A stretch of DNA of 64,000 bases, from assembly GCA_964019135.1 (NCBI GenBank), contig OZ025250.1:53567357-53631356 (forward strand). Reading direction: 5' to 3'. Source of the DNA: Arenicola marina. Lineage: Eukaryota; Annelida; Polychaeta; Arenicolidae. The notes beneath the pieces are model-generated. The model had not been told where the DNA came from. It worked only from the letters and a program-made list of their open reading frames with translations, and did no database searches. The position numbers and the translations under genes are program-made. Shown piece by piece: positions 48,982 to 61,737 of the stretch (position 1 is its first letter; each line of letters begins with the position of its first letter).

Positions 48982-49298
48982 GAATAGTGACCATTAAGAA
49001 TTACCGACCAGTGCATTATTTGCTAGACACGTCGGCAACGGGTTCGAAACATTTTCTCGACTTTTCGTGAATGCCTGCAAAAAAATGTAGACACTTTGAA
49101 ATGATAATAATAATCTGTTTTTGTCCTTTATATTGTTAGTTAGGTCGCTAAATATCAAATTCGTAATTTTTCCAGGTATTAGACGGCTCTGATTACGGTC
49201 GAGTAGGCAAAAACGGTATCAGCTGTTTTAGTAGTTCCGTTACATAGTTTTTTTTACAGTTTTTAGTTAGATCTTTAGCTTAATTTCATCGTCCACAG

Positions 49299-52200
49299 TT
49301 GTTCTGATGCTCGTTGGTGCTGACGCCCAACAAGAACTGAGTGACCAGACTTTGAAGTGGTGTAATGGCAACGTCTGCTACTACGTGTTCACCTTTGACG
49401 ACACCGCTGGCGACACGTGGACGAGTGCCAACGAGCAGTGCGAGGTCCACGGACTGCACCTCACGGCGGTGTGGGACCAGGATACGCAGGATGCACTGAA
49501 CGCAGCTCCCCCTCTCGCCAGTACAGTGAAGGCCTGGCTGGCGGGTCGCCGCTCGGATAACGACACGTTCGTGTGGCTCAATGACGAGATATATGAAGGT
49601 AAGGATGTGAAAAAGCATGATATATTTGTTTTCCTATCACTATAACAGGGGGGGGGGGTTTAGGAATTTGAAGAGGGGATCCACCGCTGAGGGGGGGGGG
49701 GGCGCCTGTGAACGAAATTGCGACCGGGGCATCCACCAATTTTTTGACGACCTTGGGGGGGGGGGTATCCAGGCAGCCTTAGTTTGAATTTGGCCTATGC
49801 CTTAGTCGTTATGTACCATTTTTTGTAGAACCACTTGTTGACCTTTCTCACTTGTGCCTTATGTTATCAATTTGAATTTTTGATCCGTTTAGTTCACAAC
49901 TGTTTTATATCGTATTCGTGGTAATGATTCACATGTGTATTCGCTGTTAAAAACCTCGCAAAATAAATAAATATTTATACAAAAAAAGGCCGCCTTAGAT
50001 AGCGTTCTTCTTCAAAAATGAGGCGGGGGGGGGGGGGTATCCATGCCTCAGATGACCCAAGCTTTGCATTGCCAAACGGCATTGTTCCTCGAAAAGGGAT
50101 TCCCAGGATCCGCCCTTACTATAAAGTGGCGGAGGAGGAAGTGCCGTCATCTAACTTGTTACAGAGACGACTAAATATAATCGCACATGTAGCGCTCTGA
50201 TATGTTATTATAATGACGTTCATGGTCAAGCCTAACCCTGGGGCTTGATGAACTAGTCGTCGAGATGTATGCAGATCAATAAACACAGCATAGCGGCATA
50301 AAATTCATGTTATTGTTCCTTCGTGACCAGCGACCATTGCTTTTCTGCTGCGCAGAAGTGGCCTGAAACACTAACATTCCATTGCCATTTCAGGCCCCCA
50401 CCGCTATATACTCAAGTGTTTACGTATTTACTTTTTGCTCCTTCGCATTTCTTAGCCTTCTTGTCCACATAGCAATCTTCTGGACCTATTTCTCAGTTAC
50501 CAAGTTAAACGTTGGGTTCGATGAGAGTAAAGTCAATGATAACCACTCAACACAACACTTCCACACGACCATGGTCCTAGCATTTTCGATATACATATGG
50601 CATATGTCAGATTAGCATGTCAACCCTGTGACCTCACTGGGGTATTAAATATTTAAGGGGCATGCACTCACAAACATAGGTGACCCAGAAGGGGTTTCGA
50701 ACCAGGAACCAATTGCTTTGTTTGGTTGTAAACATTAAGAGCTATTGATATGCAGTTGAGTTTTCCACCAGTCTGCCATGGAGGTTCCATAACGTGTTGG
50801 CATGGCCGCTGTGACTTTTATTGAAAAAAAAGTGGATTCTCGCAGTCGTCAGGCCATAACATGCTACAAATTTAGATACCGACAGACGTTTGGCGGAAAG
50901 CACTTGATTGAGTGGTTTTAGCCAAAACAAAGAACGATCGAAGAATGTGATTGAGTAATATCGAATAATTTTTCGCTTCAGTGAAAAGAAAATTGCAAGT
51001 TAGTTAGCTTCTAGTCGAAAACATCGGGTTTTCATCCCACTGAGAAATAATCACATATCCAAATCACATATAAATTGTTTCAGGTCCATTGACTGCTAGC
51101 TACACTTGTGCCAATGTGTATAGGAAAACCCCTGCGTCCCGACTATGCCACAATGTCATCTACTGCCTTTGCGAAAAAGATAAAGGTAAGCAAATGCATC
51201 ATCCTTTACGAAATTATTTAGTAGCCCATTCGTGTCATTGTCATGGGCTAGAGCATCTCTCAATAAAATACTCAATATTAGTACTATGTAATGAACGGAC
51301 TGTTTTCTTCCAGACTCGTGTTGGGCTCGTGTAGGATATACGAAATGCAGCAGACTGAAAAAACATGCCCCTAACGACAATATCTGATCCAATATATAAT
51401 TATGTTGGTGCAATAAAGATTTAAATACATGACCTTCATTCTAATATATAAAACGTTTGTGAAATCACATTGCTGTATCAATAACTCTAATATGGATTCT
51501 TCCTTCTTTGAGCTGCTCATACAGCAACTTTCCACACACATTATGGTTTTCGACATCCTCTAGAGACATGTCTCTGACTGTGTGAATGCTGTACGAAATG
51601 GACATCATACAGTCGCTATATCATATTTCAAAATTTAGAAACGACCGCGATGCCCAAATTCTCATGACGTAGTATGAACACAAAAAAATCACAATCCACG
51701 CTCTGCGGTTCAAACTTAATTTGACAACATGCCTGTCATTTATTGCGTGTAATAAATATTGTTATACAAGAACCTACCTACACCTTTCCCTTTCAAGACA
51801 TGTGAGTAGTTTCTCAGGGCAAATATTGTTCTTTGACTAACGCTACGCGAGTCCACCGTCATTTTCTCGCCGTTTACCACCCTGGGAGATATTTCTCATT
51901 TAGCATTATGATTCATAATCAATAAATAAAGTAGAGGTTTGAATCAAACTGCCCAGAAAGCCACGCTCAGCCGGCATTGTTTTACAACATCCATGTCACC
52001 ATCACACTTTCCTTTCGGGTCCAGATCCTGATTGTCCCTTCGACGAAGTCCTCCATGGGGACAAGTGTATCTGGAGCAGCAGTCCTACCGCCACGTGGTA
52101 CAACTGCCGGAACAGGTGCATAGCGGCCGGCGGTGACCTTGCTTCCCTCTCCGACAACGTGGCCAAGGTCATTGATGAGCTGACCGACAAGACCGGAGTT

Positions 52201-55200
52201 AACCATTACAACATGTACCTCTGGGTGGGACTTCACAAGCGGCAGTGGCACTGGGTCTTTGGTACGTAATCGTGATGAACAACCTCACGCTGCAAGGAAG
52301 ACGCCAATTCCAAAGTTAACATAGTATTTACGTACTTGCTGCCTTCAGCTGATTATTATTCGATTTTCGTCTGCAGCGTTTGTATGTTTGTTTGTTTGCA
52401 ATTATACGCGCACGATTGGGGACAAACTAAGGACCGATGACTATTCCCCTCCAGGCAATAGATGCACGATGGTGGTGGAACGCGTTGCAAAGCTTTTGTT
52501 GAGCAAAGGCCAAGGTCGCAGCGATGTCTCAGGGGCTAACGCTTCCACTACTGGGCTGGTCAAAGTTATGCAAACGTTGCGTTTCATTTTTTGGACGTGG
52601 TCGTGCGTCACCTCGTGACGTCACCATGACGTGAAAACATCAGATTTTGACGAACGCTATTACTCGGTTATTATACGTTATAGCGACTTCCGGTTTATTT
52701 GACGTTTTACCTGGATCAAGGGACACATGCTGCTATGCGCAACGTTTTTGCTGTGGGAAAAGCATGCTTCGAAAATGACGTCAAAATTAAAGCGACCCGC
52801 CGTAGTTGTGACATCATTTAGTTTTGCGCATTCTCAAGTAATAGTTTCCATTCCAATGAACCCATACGTAAGTAAAAGGAATAATTAGAAAACAATTGGT
52901 TGTGGTGAGCATCAGTAACGTCATGTGACGTGACATTGATGTTTTTACGGCAACAGAACTAAGCCTAATGATAAAGTATACGGATTTGGGTCAAAAACCA
53001 GTTAAGCCAGCTATTGCCCCATTTTTTGTGATAGATTAGGTATTCATCACCAATATTTGTGGTCAAGACTGATACAGTGTTCTCAGTTAGGGTATCAGGC
53101 TGTTGGAAAGAGGGTTACCCCCAGACTCGGTCGCCCGTGTTGAGTCCATGGGGAAAACGACAGCAGCGATATATTAGCGATGATAACCCGCCTAAGCTTG
53201 AGCTGCGATTGGGCGTTGTATGGTAAGGCCGGAATATCTATAAATATACGTGCGCTCAGAATTGACACACTGCGCAAAATGTTTGCGCCATTAAAGGTGG
53301 TAAAGTGAGAATATCCACGTTGATTACTGCCGTCAAAGCAGATTTTCATCATACCGATCTTCGATCGCACTTCATGATCACTTGTTGCGGAATCTCGCAT
53401 ACAAGGTTACAGTTCCACCGTCCGCACCTAACGCACTAACGGTCTAATCTATCACATGATTCAACCCAGGGTAGCAGTCGCTAGTTGTCTAGTTGCTTTC
53501 GATGGCAGCTGCGACAATACATTAAATCAACCAATGTCAATTTTAACACAGCACCTCGTACGGATTGCTTACACCTTGACGCTTCTGCCTATTCAGGTAT
53601 AATGATCTGCGTATTTTCAAAATGGCATTGTTGTGTTGCTCATGAAAACAATGTACTGTTATGGTATGTATCATTTTGTTTACGTAACATCACTTAACAC
53701 ACGCACTTCGAAGTAACAACTGAAACCCTCTTGTTTATTTATGGGTGAGAGCAAGTGGTACATGAACTATAAGAAACTTGTACGTATCGTTTTGGACCGG
53801 CGGATAATGTATTTCCCAGGTGCAATGCAACTGCTGCTAATTATAACCGTCATGGGATCATCCGCATTACAATAATCTCTTGTCTTTTGTTTGGTTCCAG
53901 GAACTGGGCAATCGTCTAGCGTTCGAACCCCCATGGAGTACTATCACTTCGGTCCTAGTAATGGCTACGTCCTTAACAACAAGTGTATCTACGTCAACAT
54001 GGGAGCCACTGATCGACTTTGGATTGATACCCCTTGCCATACAAAATTCAACTCTTTCATCTGTGATGACGGTAAGTGCGCAATTGGCATATATTGATTC
54101 AGAAGACTTTCTGTCATAGAATGTCATTAAATGTATTGACACATTTGGTTTTGTACTTATACTATTAACACATCTGACATGATATCTACATTGATAGGGG
54201 GACCAGCATAATAGAGGGTTGAGATGTAGGGGGACGATACATGGTCAACGGGGAATTAGACCTAAAGTAAACAAAATGGCCGACTATGAAGACACTAAGA
54301 CAGTATTGTCAGCTATTTCTTCTTGAAGATATGGCATTACGATAACTCGTGCACGTTCGTAGGCGTTCACCTAACCTCCATCACTAGACAGTTTCGAATT
54401 GTTCCAGGCCCAGTACCCGTCATTCCTTCCCCGCCAACTACTTCACAGCCAACAACCACCACAACAACTGAAGGTCAGTAATCTAGCATTATATTTTAAC
54501 ATTGAATCTGTTTATAGGTTTACTGATATCTACTGATATCGACCGAAAATGGCGTTAAGCCCCAAACAAATCAGATCGTTCCGCCCAAGCCCGTCCTTGA
54601 CATCGATGGAAAATAAAAATGGCCGCTAGAGACTTATAATGGATCAGTGAAACATCTAATGCCTAACTCGCGCCATTGATGAACAGTTCATTGAGTAATA
54701 TTCTTAAGATTCGTGAAAAAAAGACTCCCACTTCAGCCACAGTGGGCGGCTGGCCATTAGGAAATATACACATTTTCGGTGTAATTCTTCCAGTGGTCAC
54801 CACAAGCATCCGTGATGTCACTACACCAGAGGAAAAGGAGGAAGGTAACACGGCAAATACCATATTGCAAGAAATATGCACGCACAAGGAGGCCAGCTCG
54901 CCATATGTGGCGTGACGTCGGCAGAGTGACGTCAGCATAACGACGTAACCCGCATGTTTCGAGCATGGCGCGGACCTGACGTGACTTAAATAGCAAGCTA
55001 GCCTTTACCGCTGCTGTCGGCCGGGGACAAATTTCAAGTTTCTTGAAAAACGGTCAAATCATCTGTGATTTCTGGCGACATTATAGTTTTTAAGAGTAAA
55101 ACATAAAGATAACGAGCTTTGGGTATTTAATACAGCAAAAAACATCTTGGACCCTTTCATTCGACCCTTTCTGTAACAGAACTCTTTCTTTTTATCACCT

Positions 55201-58200
55201 GATTTCATGTGTTATTAGGCTTAGGCTGGGTCCCCGCACTAATTTGTAGAAATGCGCGACGCATTTTTTCTATCAATATGCGCAGCGCCGCCCTGGCGAG
55301 TGAGTGTGAAAAGGCATTGAGGAAGTAGGGGACAACAGATATAATGGAGCCCTAGCGGAGTGAGTCGAAGGCAGAGAGTGGGAAATGGCATGCCATAAAA
55401 ACTATTTATTTTCCAGTGCTATCTCGCAAATGGTTTGAGGCATAATGAATACGAGATAGAACATCGTCGTATCGATTATATGCATGGTCCCTGATTCATA
55501 TTTTCATAAAAGAAAGGACGGACTATGGTTTTGGGCGTTTTTCGCGACAAGACTATGGTTTTGGTCGTTTTTCGCGACAAGATTTTTTTCCCGTAGGTCC
55601 CTCCTACACGTCACGCCTACGTCACAGATAGTCAGGATACCAGTGTGCGCAGAGATTCTAAACTCGTTCCAAACACGTGCTTCGTTTGTTTGTCCCCAAA
55701 ATGAGTAAACCGGAAGTCTAGGCGAACGAGACTTTATAGCCCTATTGCTGAAATTATTTTTGAGTTCTGAAGGGATCCTATTTTTTGGAGCGACTTTTCT
55801 TTCATTCCAGCTTGATACATTGCTTTCTCGGCTCGCATGCTCCATGTTACGCTCAATACACCCACTGACACTAGCAAGCATAACGTTATGGGAAAAAAAA
55901 CAACAACATCGCAACTCGTCTCTGCAACACCAGCGATTATTTGTCTGGTAAATTACGTGCTATATATTAACCTGCCATTGGGATCGGTGTAAATATTGGA
56001 TGCCTTTTAGACCCAAAGAGAAGTCAGTGAAGTTGTCAGCTCTGGAGACCAAACCAAGTACGACAACCATTGTGGAAGACGAACTCTACGAAGATCCCGG
56101 TGAGAAGGCGCTGCTATTCGCTGTCGCTTTTTCTCTATTCAGTTTCCATTATGTGTCACTTCTGCTTATTTCATCGCTGCCTCTTGGCGGAGGGGGAGAG
56201 GTGGGCGTTGGGGGTGGGTGGGGGGGGGTGGCTATTGTGTCCCTTCTGCTCCTAATGGTGTGGCCTTTGTTTTATAATCCAAATTATGTTCTCCGTGATG
56301 TGTGTCCTATGATGCCGCCTTTGATCTCTCAAGTGTTTTTTTTTATATACAATATCGCTGTTGTTCTAAGTGATGTCGCTTCAGTTCTCTATTATGTTGC
56401 TTCTGTTCTCTATTATGTTGCTTCTCTTCTTTACTACGCAATTTCAGTTTTTTACAGTGTAAATTCAATGTCGCTTCAATGCTTGCGCCAGTAATCTTTT
56501 CCGGACGTACTAAGCATGTATGCGTGCTCCCGTGAGATTAATTTTGGTTTGAAGTCATTTCTACGCCCTTTGGCCCACATACGTGTGTGTATTTTTATTA
56601 ACTTAGATATGTAAGATAGTGTGACCGTAGAAAAGAAGCATTAAGACATATCGATTGTTGACGGTAATGCTTTGTCATTTCAGAACGTGAGCAGCCACAG
56701 GTTAAGTGAGTACCAAACGTCATGCCTCAGATATAACTGTCAAGCGGAATTGGCTTAATGGCTTAATGCCCAGTTCACGCGATGCAATACGTTGTAAAGT
56801 TCATTTCAAGAAATCTAGTTTTCGACCAGCTCAAGAATTGGAGGGCCGGTTTTTCATGAAAACTTGTGCTAAAGCTTCGATCAACTTCACTATTTGGGAA
56901 ATGTCAACCAATGAGCGTCGAACATTTCAGCCAATCAGATGAGACGATCACCTTGACTTTATTGTTTGCATTATGGCAATGATGAATGTATATATGTGGC
57001 TTGTATGCATGACACTATGACACACGATGTTCTATTGGTATGTCCGCTAGGTGGCGGTAGTGATAATTGTTGAGTCGGTTTGTACTCGGTTTGACCGTGT
57101 CAACTGTTGACCGAACGATGCTTCGACCGTTGTTGCGACAATTGAAGGCATGATCGAGTAAACACGGCGTTAGTCCGGGGTACGCTTAACAAAATTGAGA
57201 AACAAAGTTCCAAAAACAAACGTCCAGAAACAGAGCTCACAAACGTTTCATGGTGTAACTATGCAATATGTCCGTAGAGATCGGTTTGGTAATCCAGCAA
57301 ATATCAAATACTTATGATGTGGACACTTGCTTCCAAAATTCATGCCCGAAAGTCTAAACACAACTTACTACGTTAGCCAAGCTTGTTTATCAATTAACTT
57401 GCAAAATGCCTGTGGACTGATGTATATATAGCGCACACATCTTTCACCATGCTTCATGGACTGATATATATAGAAGCTTGCATATCATGGCAATTAAAAG
57501 GTTAATCGATGTGTCCAACGATGGAGAGATGCGGGGCAACGCCAAGACCTGATTTCAGCCCCCCCCCCCCCCCCCACACCCCCCAAACCCCTTTTAAGCA
57601 CCTGCTGGTGCAAGCATTCGACGCGCAGTGTCAAAGGCCGACGACAAGTGGCACTCTGGACGCTTCTGCTGTCAGATATGGTTTAGGACTAGGGCGCCCC
57701 CTGTCGGTGGGATTGGTAAACAACATGTGCACACGTCTATGACCTTTCACCACAGGAACAAGTTTTGACGCTTTTAGAGAGAAAGTTCAAGAAGTTAGAT
57801 TGTTACGGGTCATTGGCAAATAGCTGGGGGGGGGGGAGCTTTCGTAAGTGTTTACAGTTTCTAGTATACTTCATTTCATTGCGTCAACACAGGATAAAAA
57901 GCATGATATCTGATGCGACGTGCTCCCTAGTTTGGTGTCAATGGGTGTCAAAGTGGAACGCCCCTTTTCGATATCTTTCCTTAGACGCCAGCATAAACTA
58001 TAGGAACATCGATTTGGGGATGTGCATGTGACTATCTTGACTTTGGATGGCCATAGCTTGCTTGGTATTGACACAACGGAAATGTATGGAAATACACTGA
58101 TTCGTATCTATGGCCTATTAATCAACAGCTGAAAGTCAGAGCTGAAAGGTCAATGTCATTACCGTGTTTTGTTAAATAATATCGTCCCGTCTTGATCAAA

Positions 58201-59153
58201 AAGACTGTTGAAGCTAACATGAGAAAGGCAAACGGCATTGGACAATTGAACAGCGACGTCATTAATTTTTAAAAAAGTGCTGGTTGCTTTTCCAATATGC
58301 TATTATGGTCTTAAGGTCGAGAGCGGGTTGCGCCTGGCGGATTTTTTCGGAAGTAAATTCAATTTTTGTTTTTTGTTTTTTTAGGGTCAAATTTCAACCA
58401 ATATCCATCTACGTCACATCAAATAATATTTCCTCCACCAAATGTGCATGTATTTGATGTATTACAAGCAAATACCAAGATATTTAGTGATTGCATATAT
58501 GCGCCGAAACGCACACTTGTGATAATTGGTCAGTTTTGGTCTATTATGTATAGCCAATTTGGTTACAATAAAGCTTATAGAACAAAAGTTAGTTTAGTAA
58601 CATATCGCTTTTTTGTTATTTTTGTATTCACCATGACGCCAGGCTTCATCATGCAGTTTTTTTGGGAAGTCTGCCGGCCAGTTTTTATAGGGGATTTCAA
58701 AACATTGAGAAACAAAAACGCATTTATAGGATTTTCCCATTGACCGCCATGTTAAAGCCAATTTGACAAAAATGCCCCGAACTTTTTTTTTAGTGAAGTG
58801 ACATATATTTTTTATTACATTTTCAGGTAGATCCATACATGATACTTATCTAGAGAAAAAAAAAATCTGTCGACGAATTTTGTTTGACCCCCTACCCGCT
58901 CTCGACCTTAACTGATAAAAATTGATTTCTTGTATTGTATGTTATTTGGTATGGGAACCAGGGGATCGTTTTACGAGCAAGCCCTGTACATGTACAGACA
59001 TTACTTTGTATGTCGATTAATTTCTTATTTTCTAGTCTTAAAACTGTTATCGCAACTTCGATCCCGTGGTTCTGCTTTTGTTTCTAATTATCTTAATTGT
59101 TTTCTTTCAGGCCAAGTCCAGGTCAGTATCAGGGCCTGAACAAGAAACGATGA
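49299..59153 (+). CDS. Two-domain C-type lectin-like receptor paralog lacking its membrane exon (copy B)
   Basis: Exons homologous to copy A: 49299-49598, 51084-51185, 52025-52261, 53901-54071, 54408-54473, 54794-54844, 56011-56099, 56684-56705, 59111-59153. The first six have the same lengths as in copy A and stay open: lectin domain 1 (KWCNGNVCYYVF to YCLCEKDK), domain 2 (LWVGLHKRQWHWVFG to SFICDDG) and the Pro/Thr stalk. The membrane exon and the following 37-base exon are missing. Joining the stalk exon (phase 1) to the next tail exon (phase 2) gives a stop after DPKRSQ, and reading into the intron also stops soon. The product should be secreted if it is made. Tail exons persist with YEDP and a QYQGLNKKR end that includes a YxxL. 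The start exon was not found. Alternatives: decaying gene, or an unseen membrane exon. Confidence 0.65.
49646..50117. mobile_element. hAT-like non-autonomous element in first intron of copy B
   Basis: Ends CAGGGGGGGG...TTTAGGAATTTG and CCAGGATCCGCCCTT match the 17393-17558 family. ACTATAA flanks both sides exactly (49639-49645 and 50118-50124). Several long G runs inside. Absent from copy A's intron, so it inserted after the block duplication. Confidence 0.7.
50693..50790 (-). mobile_element. tRNA-derived SINE head, partner of 27168-27254
   Basis: GGTTTCGAACCAGG (B-box complement) followed by GCCATGGAGGTTCC (head complement) in the same intron position as in copy A, more decayed. Confidence 0.45.
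53037..53456. mobile_element. Inverted-repeat MITE in third intron of copy B
   Basis: TGTGATAGATTAG at the left and CTAATCTATCACA at the right are perfect 13-base inverted copies around about 394 bases of non-coding sequence. It is part of about 1.1 kb present in copy B's intron but absent from copy A's (596 bases). Target duplication not clear. Confidence 0.6.
54972..55384. other. Copy-B-specific insertion after the stalk exon
   Basis: Sequence here has no counterpart at the matching place in copy A (about 30250-30290), while both sides align. No hydrophobic open frame that could replace the lost membrane exon is visible. Confidence 0.55.
56763..57173. mobile_element. MITE with TAATGCC ends, copy B
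   Basis: Partner of 32343-32759; ends TAATGCCCAGTTCACGCG and GAGTAAACACGGCGTTA. Slightly shorter through small deletions. Confidence 0.6.
58315..58907. mobile_element. piggyBac-like non-autonomous element, TTAA-flanked
   Basis: Left end GGTCGAGAGCGGGT and right end ACCCGCTCTCGACC are perfect 14-base inverted copies, each bordered by TTAA (58311-58314 and 58908-58911), the target of the piggyBac superfamily. The 593-base interior has one open frame (58366-58743) without transposase motifs. It lies in the last intron of receptor copy B, and no matching element is seen in copy A. Confidence 0.75.
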
Positions 59154-59279
59154 ACGACTTCAGGCTGACATTGATGACAAGTTGTACACTGTGCAAAATC
59201 AAGTGCTTCTATCTATCAGAAGACATAGTTACCGGTTATAGCACGTCATATCAATTAGATAAATAAATTGCCACGAAAT

Positions 59280-61020
59280 ATCAAGCAGTAGAAAATGTAA
59301 CACATATGCATTGATAAATTCGTTTCCTTTCCGTTATTATAATGAGTTATTTTTAGGATTATTAAGACTAACGGCTTTTTATTATTTGTATTACAAGTAC
59401 AATGTGTTTTTTTATAATCAGTAGGAGTTTTTTGGCGAAGTTAAAAAAAATATTACTGACAATGAATATGTAAGCAAATATGCTAAAATAGTATAACTGT
59501 AATATAATAATGCAACATATTATTATTGCCCTTACTACGTCTTATGGTATAAGATGGCGTGATCAAATTGGTATAGAAATGCAATATTTATATCACAATA
59601 TGAAACTAATTGACTTTTGTTTAGCATACTGCATGCTGCTCGGGTGTCATTAAAAGTTGATTTCTTCTAAATCAATCATGTAAAATAAATATTCATCATG
59701 CAAAATCTCGTTGTCTAACGTAGAAGGGTCTGCTTGGGTTATACATTCACTATCCCATCATTGCATGTGTCAGCACAGTTATTCAACGTTTCTACATTAT
59801 TTGGACAATATCGATCTTCCGGAAGAGACGTTCTGTTAATGCTTTGGTACCATGAGCGACCTCTGCCGGCGGCAAGTTTGAGCATCTACTTTGGTACCAT
59901 GAGCGACCTCTGCCAGCGGGGAGGCCTTCAACTTATTCCGCTTGGGGCAGCATTATATCTCTGTTGTCGGCTATATTCTGAATGTAGGCGCTACACACAA
60001 TAATAAGAAAAATGCGTCACGGCTTTTCTACGAATTTAAAAAGTGTTCATTGAATAATAGGCTGCAATAATGTTTTGTCCTAAACATCATTTCCGTGAAT
60101 GATTAATTTAATAAAAGATTGAAATTAAACTGATTTGATTTGTTTTTTGACAAATCTTGAAATTTGCCGATTGCTGCGGGCTTAGCGGGGAGACGGAGCG
60201 CCACCTAGCGAATGAGAGCTTTTTCCAAACCGGGCGAGACGAGACCGCATCTCACGTGAACACTCTGTACACGGAAATATGCATAACATAGCTTTTTTTT
60301 CTTTTACTTCTGAACATTATAAAACCCGAAGTTTTTTGGGGTGTTTTCTGTTTCCGAAATAGAGAAAGCAGAAAGGGTGGTCCGTTGTAGATACCGTACA
60401 CTCGTTTCCTTTTTTAATATGATCATGAGAAGAACGAAAAATGAACCCAGCAACCGTTTTTTCCCTTTTACTTTGCCAACTTAGAAAACGAAAATTGTTA
60501 GCATGAACCATTTTTGTTTGACGACGCGGAATTTAACGAAAATGTATGGCAAGAACAAGTCTTAAAACGGTGATGTCATAACGCAACCGTTTTTCTTGTC
60601 TCAATCGAACTATAAATATATAGTTTTACATTCTTCATCAACCGCGTCCGATAGTGCAAAACAGGAGATTTTAAAGTAAACCATGCGGAAACAAATAAAG
60701 AAACATACAAGCCACGCGCCTCATCTTTCATGCAAAGCTTACCTAAGGTAATATCTCAAAACTAAATACCTTTCAACGACCTTCATCAAAGGTCCCGAAG
60801 GACATAAGCCCCGGTGCTGACATTAAGTAATGTTTCCGCAATCATCAAGACTGAATAAAAATATTTCTTTGCTATAAGTGATGAGTAGTTAACTTTTGCC
60901 CTGATTTGGGGACATATTGAAAAGGTGGGTATCTATCGGGTATTTAGCTGCAGCGCGTTGCCAATGGGGCGATCGGTCGATGATGGCGATATGTGTAATA
61001 TTCTTGTAAATCTTTCACGG
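59280..61020. other. 3' UTR and flank of copy B, then gene-poor DNA
   Basis: 59280-59640 is a diverged version of copy A's 3' UTR (shared AACATATTA and TCATAGTTACATCACA-like stretches). Beyond that I see no gene. A short direct repeat with GGTACCATGAGCGACCTCTG occurs twice at 59845-59915. Confidence 0.5.
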
Positions 61021-61073
61021 TTTGCGCAGTGAGCTCCCTTTTCATGCTTTTATTCACTCGTACAATTCACGTT

Positions 61074-61160
61074 TCTGACACATGTCTCTCGCTGTCTGTC
61101 TCGCTGTTCCCATCTGACATATGTATCTCGCTGTCTGTCTCGCTGTTCTCGTCTACTCCT
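61074..61160. repeat. Short tandem repeat, TCTCGCTGTCTGTCTCGCTG twice
   Basis: Two near-identical 40- to 45-base pyrimidine-rich units. Non-coding. Confidence 0.6.
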
Positions 61161-61306
61161 CTTATTTTCCCATGTCTCCTCGTTTTCTCCTTCTGTTTAT
61201 ATTTTCTGCTCCATCGCCTCCGTTGAGCCTCCCTCTTCCCTGACTTGGGGGTACCACCGCATTTGGTGCTTCATGCGCCCCTCTCCTAACTTGGGGGGGG
61301 GGGGGG

Positions 61307-61558
61307 CGGCGCAATTGCTCAGTGGGCTAGAGCGCTCGCATTGAGTGCTCTGGTCACCTGAGAGCCTAACGGCACGTGGGTCGGTGGTTCGAGTCCTGCT
61401 GTGGTCATGTCTGTGTGGTCGCAGGATAAAGATCCCATGTCTTTCTTCGTAAAGAGTAGGCTGTTACCCCCGGGGACATGGCTCCACTCTCCCTTCCTTC
61501 TCCCATTGACGTGATTTGACCAAAAGTGGTTAAAGCGTCCTGAATAACCAACCAACCT
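61307..61558 (+). mobile_element. tRNA-derived SINE, fullest copy in window
   Basis: The head has an A box (TTGCTCAGTGGGCTAGAGCG) and a B box (GGTTCGAGTCC) at near-tRNA spacing. The body (AAGATCCCATGTCTTTCTTC, TTACCCCCGGGGACATGGC) and tail (TTAAAGCGTCCTGAATAACC) follow, ending in short AACC repeats. Six other copies in the window share this body or head in either orientation. As a RNA polymerase III-type SINE it needs LINE machinery in trans. The long G run just before it is flank. Confidence 0.85.
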
Positions 61559-61737
61559 CACTTGGGGGTACCACCTCAACCTGTGATCTCTCCTCTCTCC
61601 TGACCGGGGGGTACCACCGCTAAAACGCTATATGTAATCCTTATTTTAAACCCTGCTTACCATCTCCTTCCATGAAGTACTCTTTCTTGTGGCTTAGCGA
61701 GAAGGGTACCTTTGGCATCCCACCACGTTTTTGACAT

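Larger units (their letters stand above)
43190..48990. repeat. Segmental duplication block B, upstream part
   Basis: Partner of 21990-26060, collinear but longer because of a local tandem duplication (about 45030-46520) and other indels. It contains SINEs at matching positions and the minus-strand signal-peptide exon at 48901-48981. Confidence 0.75.

Noticed and set aside
56000-56494. 164-codon frame after the tail exon of copy B
   Set aside because: The first 33 codons are the true exon; the rest is read-through past the donor at 56100 into intron with repeated CTCTATTATGTTGCTTC.
58366-58743. 125-codon frame inside the TTAA-flanked element as a transposase
   Set aside because: No piggyBac catalytic motifs, AT-rich and far too short; judged chance.
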